The position numbers and the translations under genes are program-made. A stretch of 54,803 nt of DNA from an uncultured Clostridia bacterium (lineage in GTDB: Bacteria; Bacillota; Clostridia; Oscillospirales; Acutalibacteraceae): assembly GCA_947631855.1 (NCBI GenBank), contig CANRMX010000007.1, positions 1 through 54,803 on the forward strand, read 5' to 3'. Shown piece after piece: positions 15,825 to 24,125 of this stretch. The notes beneath the pieces are model-generated. The model saw only the letters and a program-made list of their open reading frames with translations, ran no database searches and was not told the DNA's origin. Each line of letters opens with the position of its first letter. The stretch's first letter is position 1.

Positions 15825-17414
15825 ATGAAAACACTGAAAGCCCTTGCTGCGTGCCTATGCGCCCTTTCGTTGCTGTGCTCTCTCTCGGCCTGCCTAAAAG
15901 ACCCGGAGGGGTCCATCGTGGTGCACAAGAGTTTGGAGGGTCTGATCCAAGCCGCCCAAACGGAGGACGACGGCCGGGTGAACGCCGCCGGACTGCGGGA
16001 ATCCGCCGCCGAAACGGGTTTCAGCTATGTCGGGCAGTTTGCGGACCAGGAGCTGGGCGTGACGGTGAACGTCAACGCCTCCATCGAAATTCCCGAGACA
16101 GAGTTGGGGGTTTACCGCGTGCGGCAGAAGCCCTTCGAGCAGGATTTCATCGACCGGGTGCGAGCGGCGCTGATGGGCGACGCGCCGGTGTATGAGGGCG
16201 GCGCGCTGCGCATCCTGCTCCGGGAGGACGTGGAGACCATCCTCGCCACGGCCCGCAGCACCATCGCTTCGATGGAGGAGCTCCTGCGAGACCCCGAGGT
16301 GCAGGCGGACCCCGACCGGGTGCAGGAGCTGGAGGATTCCATCCAAGACTGGCAGGAAAGCCTGGACCACTACCAGCCCCTCTATGAAAACGCTCCCACC
16401 GAAGTGGACGTGACCGATTATCCTGCCGACGGGCAGCTGCACACCGACAGCGCCGTCTATGCACTGCATCCCGAGTTCTTTTCCCAGGCGCCCGAGGATA
16501 CGGCGGACGAAGCCCTGTTTGTAGTCTCCGATGGCGCCGACGGCAGCTATCGGACCCTGCGGGTGCGCAATTCGGAGCAGGACGGGAATCTGCTCTCCTA
16601 CCGCGCCTGCCCGGCGGAATATCTGGATACGGAGCCGGAAGTGACGGACTTCGATCTGGACCTTTCGCCCATGCCGGCCAACGACACGGTGCCGGAAGAT
16701 TTCCTTTACCGCGGCTTCTGCTACGACGGCAGCACGGTGTTCACGCCCTATGAGCACGACGAGACCACCGTTTCCCAGGAGGACGCGCTGGCCACCGCCC
16801 AGGCCTTCCTGGAAAAGCTGGGACTGGAAGATTTCGCATTCGAGCAGGGCGGGCTCTTTAACGAGCTGATCCCCACCGATAAGGCCAGAGAGGTGTGGCC
16901 CTATCGGCACTGCTTCATTTTCCGGTTTCGCCGCACGGTGGATGGGGTGATGGTCACCCAGGTCAGCGGCGAAAAGCGGGAGATCAACGACGATGCCGGC
17001 GAAGATTTCCTGCCCCGGGCATGGCCAGAGGAATTCATCGAGCTGAGGATCAACGACAGCGGAGTGGTGGGATTTGACTACTCCGCGCCGCTGGAGATCA
17101 CCGAGACCGTGGCGGAAAACGCAGCCCTGCGGCCGCTCGCCGAAATTCAGAACACCTTCGAGACCATGGTGTGCTACGTCAACGCCGTGACGGACCCCAA
17201 CCTGACCTATCAGATCGACGTGGACAAAATGCGCCTGAGCTACACCCGCATCAGCGAGCAGGACAGCTTCGACACCGGGCTGATCGTGCCGGTGTGGAGC
17301 TTTGAGGGCGCCCGGGCCATGCTCTTTAGCGGCGCCGCCGATGTGACCCACGGCAGCTTCCTGGAGATCAACGCCGTGGACGGCTCCATCATCGACGGCC
17401 AACTGGGATACTAA
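15825..17414 (+). CDS. Lipoprotein upstream of the two-component system
   Basis: A 529-residue secreted lipoprotein: Lys-containing N-terminus, hydrophobic core and a lipobox SLSAC with the lipidated Cys at residue 23. ATG 15825 follows AGGAGGT by 6 nt; a start at 15795 would lie in the -10 box. The mature part is acidic, with a helical Glu/Asp-rich section (about 140-185) and a C-terminal region reminiscent of DUF6034-like clostridial lipoproteins; I do not recognise an enzyme. It lies upstream of the response regulator and has a promoter with the same repeats as the exporter operon, so it is likely part of the same envelope-sensing regulon. Confidence 0.8.
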   Translation: MKTLKALAACLCALSLLCSLSACLKDPEGSIVVHKSLEGLIQAAQTEDDGRVNAAGLRESAAETGFSYVGQFADQELGVTVNVNASIEIPETELGVYRVRQKPFEQDFIDRVRAALMGDAPVYEGGALRILLREDVETILATARSTIASMEELLRDPEVQADPDRVQELEDSIQDWQESLDHYQPLYENAPTEVDVTDYPADGQLHTDSAVYALHPEFFSQAPEDTADEALFVVSDGADGSYRTLRVRNSEQDGNLLSYRACPAEYLDTEPEVTDFDLDLSPMPANDTVPEDFLYRGFCYDGSTVFTPYEHDETTVSQEDALATAQAFLEKLGLEDFAFEQGGLFNELIPTDKAREVWPYRHCFIFRFRRTVDGVMVTQVSGEKREINDDAGEDFLPRAWPEEFIELRINDSGVVGFDYSAPLEITETVAENAALRPLAEIQNTFETMVCYVNAVTDPNLTYQIDVDKMRLSYTRISEQDSFDTGLIVPVWSFEGARAMLFSGAADVTHGSFLEINAVDGSIIDGQLGY

Positions 17415-17480
17415 CGGCAAGCTGCCGTTCCCACGACGCGGGTGGTACCGCGGTAAAAAGCCGAAAGGATATCGCCCGCG
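17413..17480 (+). other. T-box-like 3' module (probably incomplete)
   Basis: GGGTGGTACCGCGG (17440-17453) matches the T-box hallmark. It is preceded by a triloop hairpin AACGGCA[AGC]TGCCGTT (17413-17429) in the place of Stem III, and followed by CCCGCG (17475-17480), which can pair with CGCGGG (17437-17442) as the right arm of a terminator would. There is no T-run and no room for a Stem I, because the lipoprotein gene ends at 17414. The rest of the 170-nt gap before the response regulator holds no clear promoter. Confidence 0.35.
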
Positions 17481-17584
17481 CTGCACGCTGTGAAAACATA
17501 TACCAACTCGCCGCACCTGTGGCCTGCGTGCAAATTTGAGGATTCACAGGCAAATCGAAAGCCAAATAAAAAGGAAGTGAGCCA

Positions 17585-18244
17585 ATGCCCAACCGCATCC
17601 TGATCGTCGAGGACGAAGCCCCCATCGCCCGGATGATCGCCATGAATCTCCGGGCCGCAGGGATGGAGCCGGTGGTGTTCACCGATCCCATCCGGGCCCG
17701 GGAGACGCTTGCCGCCGACCACGATTACGATCTGGCCCTGCTGGATGTGATGATGCCCGGGCTCTCCGGCTTCGAGCTGATGGAGGCGCTGAAGCCCTAC
17801 GGGGTGCCGGTGATCTTCCTCACCGCCCGGGACGATCTGGAGGCCAAGCTGACCGGGCTCACCGGCGGCGCCGAGGATTACATCGTCAAGCCCTTTCAGG
17901 TGCCGGAGCTGCTGGTGCGCATGGAGAAGGTGCTGGCCCGGGGCCGGGGCCGGGAGGACGTGATCCGCTTTCGCGATCTGGAGGTGAACCTGGCCCAGCG
18001 CCGGGTGCTCAAGGCCGGGGAGGAGGTCGCCCTCAAGCCCATGGAATTCGACCTGCTGGCGGCGCTGCTGAAAAACCGCAACCGGGCGGTCTCCCGGGAG
18101 GATTTGATCGCCCTGGTGTGGGGCGCGAATTATCTGGGTGAGACCCGCACGGTGGACGTGCACATCGGGCAGCTGCGGAAAAAGCTGGGGCTTGCCGAGA
18201 GTATCCGCACGGTGCCCAAGGTGGGCTACCGGCTGGAGGACTGA
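17585..18244 (+). CDS. OmpR/PhoB-family response regulator
   Basis: A 219-residue regulator with an N-terminal receiver domain (acidic pocket Glu9/Asp10/Glu11, phosphoacceptor Asp54 in LLDVMMPG, Lys102 in VKPFQ) and a C-terminal winged-helix DNA-binding domain (about 125-218, with LLAALLKNRNRAVSREDL and TVDVHIGQLRKKLG). AAAAAGGAAGTG precedes ATG 17585. The histidine kinase starts 3 nt after its stop, so both are one translational unit. OmpR-family regulators bind direct repeats about 11 bp apart; such repeats occur before the lipoprotein and the ABC exporter. Confidence 0.95.
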   Translation: MPNRILIVEDEAPIARMIAMNLRAAGMEPVVFTDPIRARETLAADHDYDLALLDVMMPGLSGFELMEALKPYGVPVIFLTARDDLEAKLTGLTGGAEDYIVKPFQVPELLVRMEKVLARGRGREDVIRFRDLEVNLAQRRVLKAGEEVALKPMEFDLLAALLKNRNRAVSREDLIALVWGANYLGETRTVDVHIGQLRKKLGLAESIRTVPKVGYRLED

Positions 18245-18247
18245 CGG

Positions 18248-19615
18248 ATGAGAGAGCACAGAAAAAGCCTCAAGCTGCGCACCCGCATCGCCCTCATTGC
18301 CGGGGCGGTGATCTTGCTCACCGCCCTTTTGAACGATTGGGCGCTGCTGGGCATCGTCCGGAACGCCTTTTTCGAGCAGGCCAGACTGGCCGCGGCGTCG
18401 GAAAGCGCGGCGGTCTTCCGGGAGTATGAAGATTTTTTGTCCCATCTGCCCGAGACTTCCGCCGTCCCTCAGACGGAATACTTTTTCAAATCCCGGGCCG
18501 ACGACTACACGCTGGTGACCTGCTCCGGCGAGACCTGGTACAACCGCACGGTGCTGGACGCCGCGCAGCTTGCTGGGCGCGTCCGGCGGGGGGAAGATTC
18601 CTTCCGGCTCACTGCCGGCGGGCGCAGCCTGCTGGTTTTCCCGAAGGACATGGGCGGCGGCATCGTGGCCTACCGGGTGGCCGATATCACCGAAGTCTCC
18701 TTAAGGGTCTACCGGCTGGGCGCGGCCCTGATCGGGATATCCCTGGGAGTGGCCGCCCTGGCGATCTTTGCCCTGACCTGGATGCTGCGCAGATCACTAA
18801 AGCCCCTGCAGGCCCTTTCGGAGGGGGCCCAGGCCATCGCAGAGGGCGCATACGACCGGCGGGTGGCGGAGACCCGTGGGGATGAGATCGGCGCGCTGGG
18901 CCGGGATTTCAACCGCATGGCCCGGGCGGTGGAGGAGCACATCGGGGAAGTGGAGGCCAGCGAGGAGAAAAAGACCCGCTTCATGGCCGCACTGACCCAC
19001 GAGATGAAGACGCCCCTGACGGCTATTTCCGGCTACGCCCAGACCCTGCGCACGGTGCGATTGTCCGAGGAGGACCGGGCCGAGGCGCTGGAGACCATCG
19101 CGGAGGAGAGCCGGCGGCTGGACCGGCTGGCCAAGAAGATGTCCCATTTGCTGGAGCTGGAGCGGGACACGGAGCTGCCCTTTGAAACGGTGGCCATCGA
19201 AACGCTGCTGGAGGCGGCGCAGCGCATCTGCGGGGCCGCGGCGGAGGCCCATGGGGTGCGGCTCCTTGTGGGCGAAGGCCAGGGCACGCTTTGGGGCGAT
19301 CCCGATCTCCTGACGGAGGTGCTGGTGAATCTCACGGAAAACGCGGTGCGGGCCAGCCCGCCTGGCGGCGCTGTGCGCCTCTACGCCGAGGACGGCAGTC
19401 TGGTGGTGGAGGACGAGGGCTGCGGCATCCCGCCGGAGGAGCTGGCAAAGATCACCGAACCCTTCTACACGGTGGATCGTTCCCGCAGCCGGCAGAACGG
19501 CGGCATGGGGCTGGGTCTGGCGATCACCACACAGATTCTGCGGCGGCACGGGATGGAGATGGAGATCGACAGCGCGCCGGGCAGAGGCACGAAAGTCCGG
19601 GTTTTTACAATTTGA
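18248..19615 (+). CDS. Sensor histidine kinase
   Basis: A 455-residue membrane kinase. Two transmembrane segments (about 12-36 and 157-180) bracket an extracytoplasmic sensor domain of about 120 residues. A HAMP linker follows, then the HisKA domain with AALTHEMKTPL (phosphorylated His251) and a HATPase domain with N-box NLTENAVRASPPG, G1 box EDEGCGIPPEE and G2 box GMGLGLAI. It starts 3 nt after the response regulator. Its last codons overlap the first half of regulatory site B, so the 3' end of this gene doubles as the control region of the next operon. Confidence 0.95.
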   Translation: MREHRKSLKLRTRIALIAGAVILLTALLNDWALLGIVRNAFFEQARLAAASESAAVFREYEDFLSHLPETSAVPQTEYFFKSRADDYTLVTCSGETWYNRTVLDAAQLAGRVRRGEDSFRLTAGGRSLLVFPKDMGGGIVAYRVADITEVSLRVYRLGAALIGISLGVAALAIFALTWMLRRSLKPLQALSEGAQAIAEGAYDRRVAETRGDEIGALGRDFNRMARAVEEHIGEVEASEEKKTRFMAALTHEMKTPLTAISGYAQTLRTVRLSEEDRAEALETIAEESRRLDRLAKKMSHLLELERDTELPFETVAIETLLEAAQRICGAAAEAHGVRLLVGEGQGTLWGDPDLLTEVLVNLTENAVRASPPGGAVRLYAEDGSLVVEDEGCGIPPEELAKITEPFYTVDRSRSRQNGGMGLGLAITTQILRRHGMEMEIDSAPGRGTKVRVFTI

Positions 19616-19658
19616 TGATCTTTTCATGAGGACTTGATGACAAAAAAGATGCTAGGAT
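19597..19658 (+). promoter_or_regulatory. 11-bp-phased direct repeats before the ABC exporter (site B)
   Basis: TTTACA at 19604, ATGATC at 19615, ATGAGG at 19626 and ATGACA at 19637 repeat every 11 bp. The block CCGGGTTTTTACA (19597-19609) is identical to 15733-15745, and CATGAGGACTTGATGAC (19625-19641) matches 15761-15777 at 15 of 17 bases with the same separation. A TAGGAT sequence (19653-19658) may be the -10 box; no normal -35 box is present at proper spacing, which would suit an activated promoter. Confidence 0.62.
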
Positions 19659-19721
19659 TTTCTTGTGATCCCGGTGTCTTTTTTTGTTGCGGGAGCATTT
19701 TGCAGGGATAGGGGGAAGGTT

Positions 19722-20345
19722 GTGAATTCCTTTGCGTCCGATCTCAAACGGGCGGTTGGCTCCGTCCGCTTTCCGCTGGCGGTGCTGATCCAGCTGGCGG
19801 CCCTCTGGGTCGGGGGATTTGCTTCCCAGGCCTACCGCATGACCGTGCCCTTTGTCTGCACGTTGCCCTATGCCTGCGGCTGGCTGGAGGAATATACCGG
19901 CAGCTTCACCCGCCTCATGCTGATCCGCTCCACCCGCCGCGGGTACATCCTCTCCAAGTTCTTTGCCTGCGGGCTGGCGGGCGGCGGGGCGGAGGCGCTG
20001 GCCGGGTGGGTGTTCACCCTTTGCGCCGGGCCGGAGGCCGCCTGTCCGCTGGGCAGGATGTTCCTTTCGGGATTCTTCTGGGCCTCGGCAGGGGCCCTGC
20101 TGACGGCGGCCTTTTCCAGCCGGTATCTGGCCTGGGGCGGGCCCTTCGTGGCGTATTATTTTCTGGTGATCCTCCACGAGCGCTATTGGCCGGCCCTCTA
20201 CTGCCTGTACCCGCCCGAGTGGATCGACTTCACCCACACCTGGATGTTCGGCGAAGCCGGCCTCTGGCTGATGCTGCTGGGCGGTGTGGCTGCGATGGCC
20301 CTGGGGTACGCGGCCCTTTTGGAAAGGAAGATGGAAGATGCGTAA
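19722..20345 (+). CDS. ABC exporter permease subunit 1
   Basis: A 207-residue integral membrane protein with about five to six hydrophobic segments (for example residues 14-30, 44-62, 85-102, 114-132, 138-155 and 170-200). It is paired with a second permease and an ATPase, the layout of ABC-2-type exporters for lantibiotics or other envelope-active compounds. Start is uncertain: GTG 19722 follows a G-rich site TAGGGGGAAGG, while the in-frame GTG at 19665 lies close to the expected transcription start. Substrate unknown. Confidence 0.72.
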   Translation: MNSFASDLKRAVGSVRFPLAVLIQLAALWVGGFASQAYRMTVPFVCTLPYACGWLEEYTGSFTRLMLIRSTRRGYILSKFFACGLAGGGAEALAGWVFTLCAGPEAACPLGRMFLSGFFWASAGALLTAAFSSRYLAWGGPFVAYYFLVILHERYWPALYCLYPPEWIDFTHTWMFGEAGLWLMLLGGVAAMALGYAALLERKMEDA

Positions 20346-21222
20346 ATTGCGGCAGATTCGTTTGACGGCCATGGCCGCCTTCGGGCGGTGGCGGCGCAGC
20401 CCGCAGGTGTGGCTGGCCTTTGGGCTGGGGTTCGTGGCCTGCTTTCTCCTTTCCAACAAAGTGATCCTCTTTGCCAGGGATCACGGCACGGCGCTGCAGC
20501 TCTGCGAGCCTTTCATCTGGACTTTCGGCGACGCCCGCTCCATCCTGCTGATCTCCCTTTGCCTGCTGCTCCTGTTCGGGGATATGCCCCACCTGGGCAG
20601 CGAGACGCCGCTGTTTCTGGTGCGCACCGGCCGGGGCTGCTGGTTTGCGGGGCAGGTGGTGTATCTCACGGCGGCCACGGCCCTTTTCGCCGGGTTTATC
20701 CTGCTGGCCACCTGTCTGCTGGCGGGCCCCGGCGCCTATACCGCCGGGGTGTGGAGCGACACGGCGGCGGTGCTGGGGTATTCCGGGCTGGGCGAATCCC
20801 TCCAGGTGCCGGCGCTGGTGAAGGTGCTGGAGCTCACCTTTCCCTATGCTTGCGCGGCCCATGTCTTCGGGCTCTTGCTGGGCTATTCCCTGACCCTCGC
20901 GGCGCTGATCTTCCTGTTCAATCTCTGCAAATCCCGGCTGGGCATGGCCGCCGGGATGGTGTACAGCGGTTATGGATTCCTTCTCACACCCCAGGGGATC
21001 GTCCAAGGGCTGGGGGTGCGGGACAGCACGGCAAATCTCCTTTGCGGCTGGCTTTCGCCCCTCAATCACGCGGCCTATCCCATGCACAGCTTTGGCTTCG
21101 ACGGCCTGCCCAGACTGTGGGTCTCCTACTGCGTTTTCGCAGGGCTGGGAATTTTGCTCTTTGCCCTGGCCTTTCTGCGGGTGCGGCGGTATTCTTTCAA
21201 TTTCACGGGAACGGAGCGGTGA
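20338..21222 (+). CDS. ABC exporter permease subunit 2
   Basis: A 294-residue membrane protein with about six transmembrane helices (among them residues 20-40, 61-80, 97-130, 165-200 and 265-285). ATG 20338 overlaps the end of permease 1 by 8 nt and follows AAAGGAAG. Codons before 20338 in the same frame lie inside permease 1 and are not used. Together with the neighbouring ATPase it probably forms the membrane channel of an exporter. No family-specific catalytic motif is visible. Confidence 0.75.
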   Translation: MRKLRQIRLTAMAAFGRWRRSPQVWLAFGLGFVACFLLSNKVILFARDHGTALQLCEPFIWTFGDARSILLISLCLLLLFGDMPHLGSETPLFLVRTGRGCWFAGQVVYLTAATALFAGFILLATCLLAGPGAYTAGVWSDTAAVLGYSGLGESLQVPALVKVLELTFPYACAAHVFGLLLGYSLTLAALIFLFNLCKSRLGMAAGMVYSGYGFLLTPQGIVQGLGVRDSTANLLCGWLSPLNHAAYPMHSFGFDGLPRLWVSYCVFAGLGILLFALAFLRVRRYSFNFTGTER

Positions 21223-21224
21223 AC

Positions 21225-21857
21225 ATGGACGGCATGGGCATTCGGGTGGAGCACCTGTACAAATCATTCGGCAAGGAGCGGGTGCTGACGGACGTAAACC
21301 TCACCGTGGAGCCGGGAGAGGTCGTGGGGCTGGTAGGGGAAAACGGCAGCGGCAAGACCGTGCTGATGAAGTGCGTCTGCGGATTTCTGCGGCCCGACCG
21401 GGGCAGCGTCACCGTGGGCGGCAAGCGGGTGGGGAAGGACTGCGATTTTCCCGAGAGCCTGGGCGTCATCATCGAAACCCCGGGCTTCCTCCCGTATAGG
21501 AGCGGCTACCGCAATCTGAAAACCCTGGCGGCCCTCCGGGGCCGGATCGGTCGCAGGGAGATCGACGAGGCGCTGCGGGCCGTGGGGCTCTATGAGAGCC
21601 GCCGCAAGGCGGTGGCCAAATATTCTCTGGGGATGCGGCAGCGGCTGGGCATCGCCCAGGCCATCATGGAAGACCCGGCGGTGCTGGTGCTGGACGAGCC
21701 CTTTAACGGCCTGGACAAGGTCGCGGCGGCCCGGGTGCGGGCGATTTTGCTTGCCCTGCGGGACAGGGGCAAGGCGATCCTGCTGGCCAGCCACAATCCG
21801 CTGGACATCGCAGAGCTTTGCGGCAGGATCTTGGAAATGGAGGTGCAACCTGCATGA
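21225..21857 (+). CDS. ABC transporter ATP-binding protein
   Basis: A 210-residue nucleotide-binding subunit. Walker A is GENGSGKT (38-45), the Q-loop region GVIIETPGF follows, the signature reads YSLGMRQRLG (about 133-142), Walker B VLVLDEPFNGLD and the switch His lies in LLASHN. The IETPGF Q-loop region is typical of bacitracin/lantibiotic-type exporters (BcrA/NatA relatives) rather than nutrient importers. ATG 21225 lies 2 nt after the permease stop with GGAG 8 nt upstream. A much longer open frame in this phase upstream overlaps permease 2 and is ignored. Confidence 0.93.
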   Translation: MDGMGIRVEHLYKSFGKERVLTDVNLTVEPGEVVGLVGENGSGKTVLMKCVCGFLRPDRGSVTVGGKRVGKDCDFPESLGVIIETPGFLPYRSGYRNLKTLAALRGRIGRREIDEALRAVGLYESRRKAVAKYSLGMRQRLGIAQAIMEDPAVLVLDEPFNGLDKVAAARVRAILLALRDRGKAILLASHNPLDIAELCGRILEMEVQPA

Positions 21858-23323
21858 AACGCGGCGTATCGGTTTTGCTTGTTCTGTTGTTTTTTGGATT
21901 TGGCTTCGCCCATCCCGTCTGCGGCGAGGAGACCCAGCCGGAGCCCACAGAGCCCGCGGCGGAGGCCAGCCCATCGCCCGACCTCAGCCCGGAACCTGCC
22001 GTCCCGGTGACGCTTACCATCGACAATGCCAGCGTCTACGAGGGGATGGAGAAAAGCTACGCCCAGGGGTACATCCCTACGGTGCAGGATGGGTGCGCCC
22101 TGGTGGTGCTGCCCCTCAAAGGCTCCGTGCCCTTTGCGGAGGACAGTCTCCGGGCCTCGGTGGAGTTGGGAGACGACAGCGCGTCGCCCTTTGTCAGCAA
22201 GAATTACGAAAAGACCGTTCCCTTGGCCCGGCATACGGTCAAGGGAGGAAACACCGTGGAAAGCTACTGCGTCCGGTTTGATCTGCAGCTGAAAGCCGAC
22301 CGCTATCTGGGCGCGTATCCCGTCACGGTGCGCATTGCCGCCGAGACCCTTGGGGGAGAGCCGGTGCGGGAAGCGTTCACCGTGTATGTCACCGTTGCCG
22401 ACGGCAAAGACCCCAACGCCACGCCCACGCCGGAACCCACGCCTGCGCCCACGCCCACACCCACCGAGGAGCCGGTGATCCTGCCGCCCAAGGTGCTGGT
22501 GGCGTCCTGTGAGGCGGTCGCCTTTGAAGACGGCGCACAGCCGGGCGCGGTGGACGCCGGGCAGAGCGTCCGGGTGCGGATCACCCTGAAAAACGCCAGC
22601 GAGACCCAGGCGGTGGAGAATCTCACGGTCAGCGCGGCTTCTCCCGGCGACGGCTTTATTTTCGAGAGCCCTGCCGACAGCGTGTACCTGGGTCGCATGG
22701 AGGCCGGGGCAGAGGCGGAGGTGGCGTACGACTACACCATCCGCCCCGACACGCCCGCCGGGCAGTATGAGATCCCCCTGTCTTTTGATTTTGCCTATGG
22801 CAAGGGCATTTCCGGCTCCGGCACGGGCACCGCCCGCATCGAGGTGAGCCAGCCCCTCCGGCTGGAATTCTCCCTCCTGCAATTGCCCGCCGAAGCGGTG
22901 GTTTCCGACACGGTGGAGGTCAATTTCCAGGCGGTCAATCTCAGCCATGCCGCCGCGTATAATGTCCGGGCAACGCTTACCGGCGACGGCCTGCTGCCGG
23001 CTGGGGACGCGTATATCGGCGATCTGGAGAGCGGCAGCCTGCAGCAGGCGCCCATGCAGGTGCGTGTCACCGGATTGACCGGGGCCACGCCCTACGGCCG
23101 CACCACCGCCACCGTGGTCTACCGCTATCAGGACGGCGCAGGCGTCGACCACGAGGAAGAGGAGAGTTTCACGGTGCAGATCGTCTCGCCTTTTTCCGAT
23201 TCGCCCACCCAGGAGCCGGATGAGCCGGGACAGTGGTGGGCCGTCATGGGGGCCATCGGCGGGCTGCTTTTGCTATTGGGCGGGTACCTCCTTTTCCGGC
23301 GGCTCCGGGTGCGCAGACCGTGA
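21854..23323 (+). CDS. Secreted membrane-anchored protein with NEW3/CARDB-like domains
   Basis: A 489-residue exported protein. The N-terminus is a signal peptide (MKRGVSVLLVLLFFGFGF then an A/C-containing cleavage region). The body has beta-sandwich-like repeats, and a Pro/Thr-rich linker of TPEPTPAPTPTPTE type lies at about 190-210. Near the C-terminus a single transmembrane helix (about 461-480) is followed by an Arg-rich cytoplasmic tail. ATG 21854 makes a four-base overlap with the ATPase stop and follows GGAGGT by 9 nt. Such proteins are found next to ABC exporters in clostridia (COG1361-like); an adaptor or periplasmic-side role is inference. Confidence 0.78.
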   Translation: MKRGVSVLLVLLFFGFGFAHPVCGEETQPEPTEPAAEASPSPDLSPEPAVPVTLTIDNASVYEGMEKSYAQGYIPTVQDGCALVVLPLKGSVPFAEDSLRASVELGDDSASPFVSKNYEKTVPLARHTVKGGNTVESYCVRFDLQLKADRYLGAYPVTVRIAAETLGGEPVREAFTVYVTVADGKDPNATPTPEPTPAPTPTPTEEPVILPPKVLVASCEAVAFEDGAQPGAVDAGQSVRVRITLKNASETQAVENLTVSAASPGDGFIFESPADSVYLGRMEAGAEAEVAYDYTIRPDTPAGQYEIPLSFDFAYGKGISGSGTGTARIEVSQPLRLEFSLLQLPAEAVVSDTVEVNFQAVNLSHAAAYNVRATLTGDGLLPAGDAYIGDLESGSLQQAPMQVRVTGLTGATPYGRTTATVVYRYQDGAGVDHEEEESFTVQIVSPFSDSPTQEPDEPGQWWAVMGAIGGLLLLLGGYLLFRRLRVRRP

Positions 23324-24054
23324 ACCGGCTCGCCGCGTTCTATGCCCGGTACCGGCAGGAGGGCCGGGTGAAATTGGCGCTGGTGTTTTTCCTGCTGGCG
23401 GGGCATCTGGTGTGGCAGGCAGCGGCTGGATTGGCCTCTTTTGCCGCCGAGGCCCGCCAGCCGGTGGAATACGTGCTGGACACCGAAGCCCAAGGCGCGG
23501 TGCGGGCGGAAAGGATCACCGAACTCCGCCTGATGGAGGGCGTGGTAGCGGTCAGCCGCCAGAAGCCCTGCACGCTGGAGATCGGCAGTCAATCGCTCAA
23601 CGTCACGGCGCTGGAAAGCGGGTACCTGGCCCGCTGCTATGGAATCGCGCCTGCCGAAGGGACGGTCTGGTTGGGCGAAAAAGCGTTCCGCCGCATAGCG
23701 GGCGGGGAAGCGAGCCCTTCGGTGCGCAAGCTGTGCACGCTGGACGACCGCACCGGCACTTTGGAACTGACGCTGCTCAAGGCCCTGCCCGACGAGATGG
23801 CGGTGGCCCTGGGCGCCAGCGCCACGCTGGGGGACGATGCCCAGCTCCGGGTGCGCTTTGACGGGCGGGCCCTTTCCGGGGCGCGCATCGAGCGGCTGGA
23901 GGCCCTGGGCTTCTCCGTGGCGGACCGGGAATCCCTGCTTGCCGAAGAATTCGAGACCCGGCTGCTGCTCACCCGGCTGGGCTATGGGGGCGGCGCGGCG
24001 CTGTTGGCGGCGCTGCTGGGCCGGGCATATCTGCAAAGGCCCGGCGGGGCGTGA
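23320..24054 (+). CDS. Membrane protein of the exporter operon, function unknown
   Basis: A 244-residue protein with one N-terminal transmembrane helix (about 17-38) and a hydrophobic C-terminal segment (about 218-235) around an extracytoplasmic domain of about 180 residues. GTG 23320 overlaps the previous stop codon (GTGA), so translation is coupled. The outside domain has some resemblance to MacB/FtsX-type periplasmic domains (a strand reading VEYVLDTEAQGAV), but the four-helix permease core is absent. It is probably an accessory subunit of the exporter. I do not recognise a family. Confidence 0.68.
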   Translation: MNRLAAFYARYRQEGRVKLALVFFLLAGHLVWQAAAGLASFAAEARQPVEYVLDTEAQGAVRAERITELRLMEGVVAVSRQKPCTLEIGSQSLNVTALESGYLARCYGIAPAEGTVWLGEKAFRRIAGGEASPSVRKLCTLDDRTGTLELTLLKALPDEMAVALGASATLGDDAQLRVRFDGRALSGARIERLEALGFSVADRESLLAEEFETRLLLTRLGYGGGAALLAALLGRAYLQRPGGA

Positions 24055-24065
24055 ATCACAAACCC

Positions 24066-24094
24066 TTGCATCCCGGCGCAAAGGGCGCTATAAT
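24066..24094 (+). promoter_or_regulatory. Promoter of the 2-hydroxyacid dehydrogenase gene
   Basis: TTGCAT (24066-24071), 17-bp spacer, TATAAT (24089-24094); 32 nt before the start. Confidence 0.75.
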
Positions 24095-24125
24095 ACAGGA
24101 AAAAGCGGCAAAGGAGCGTCCTGTT

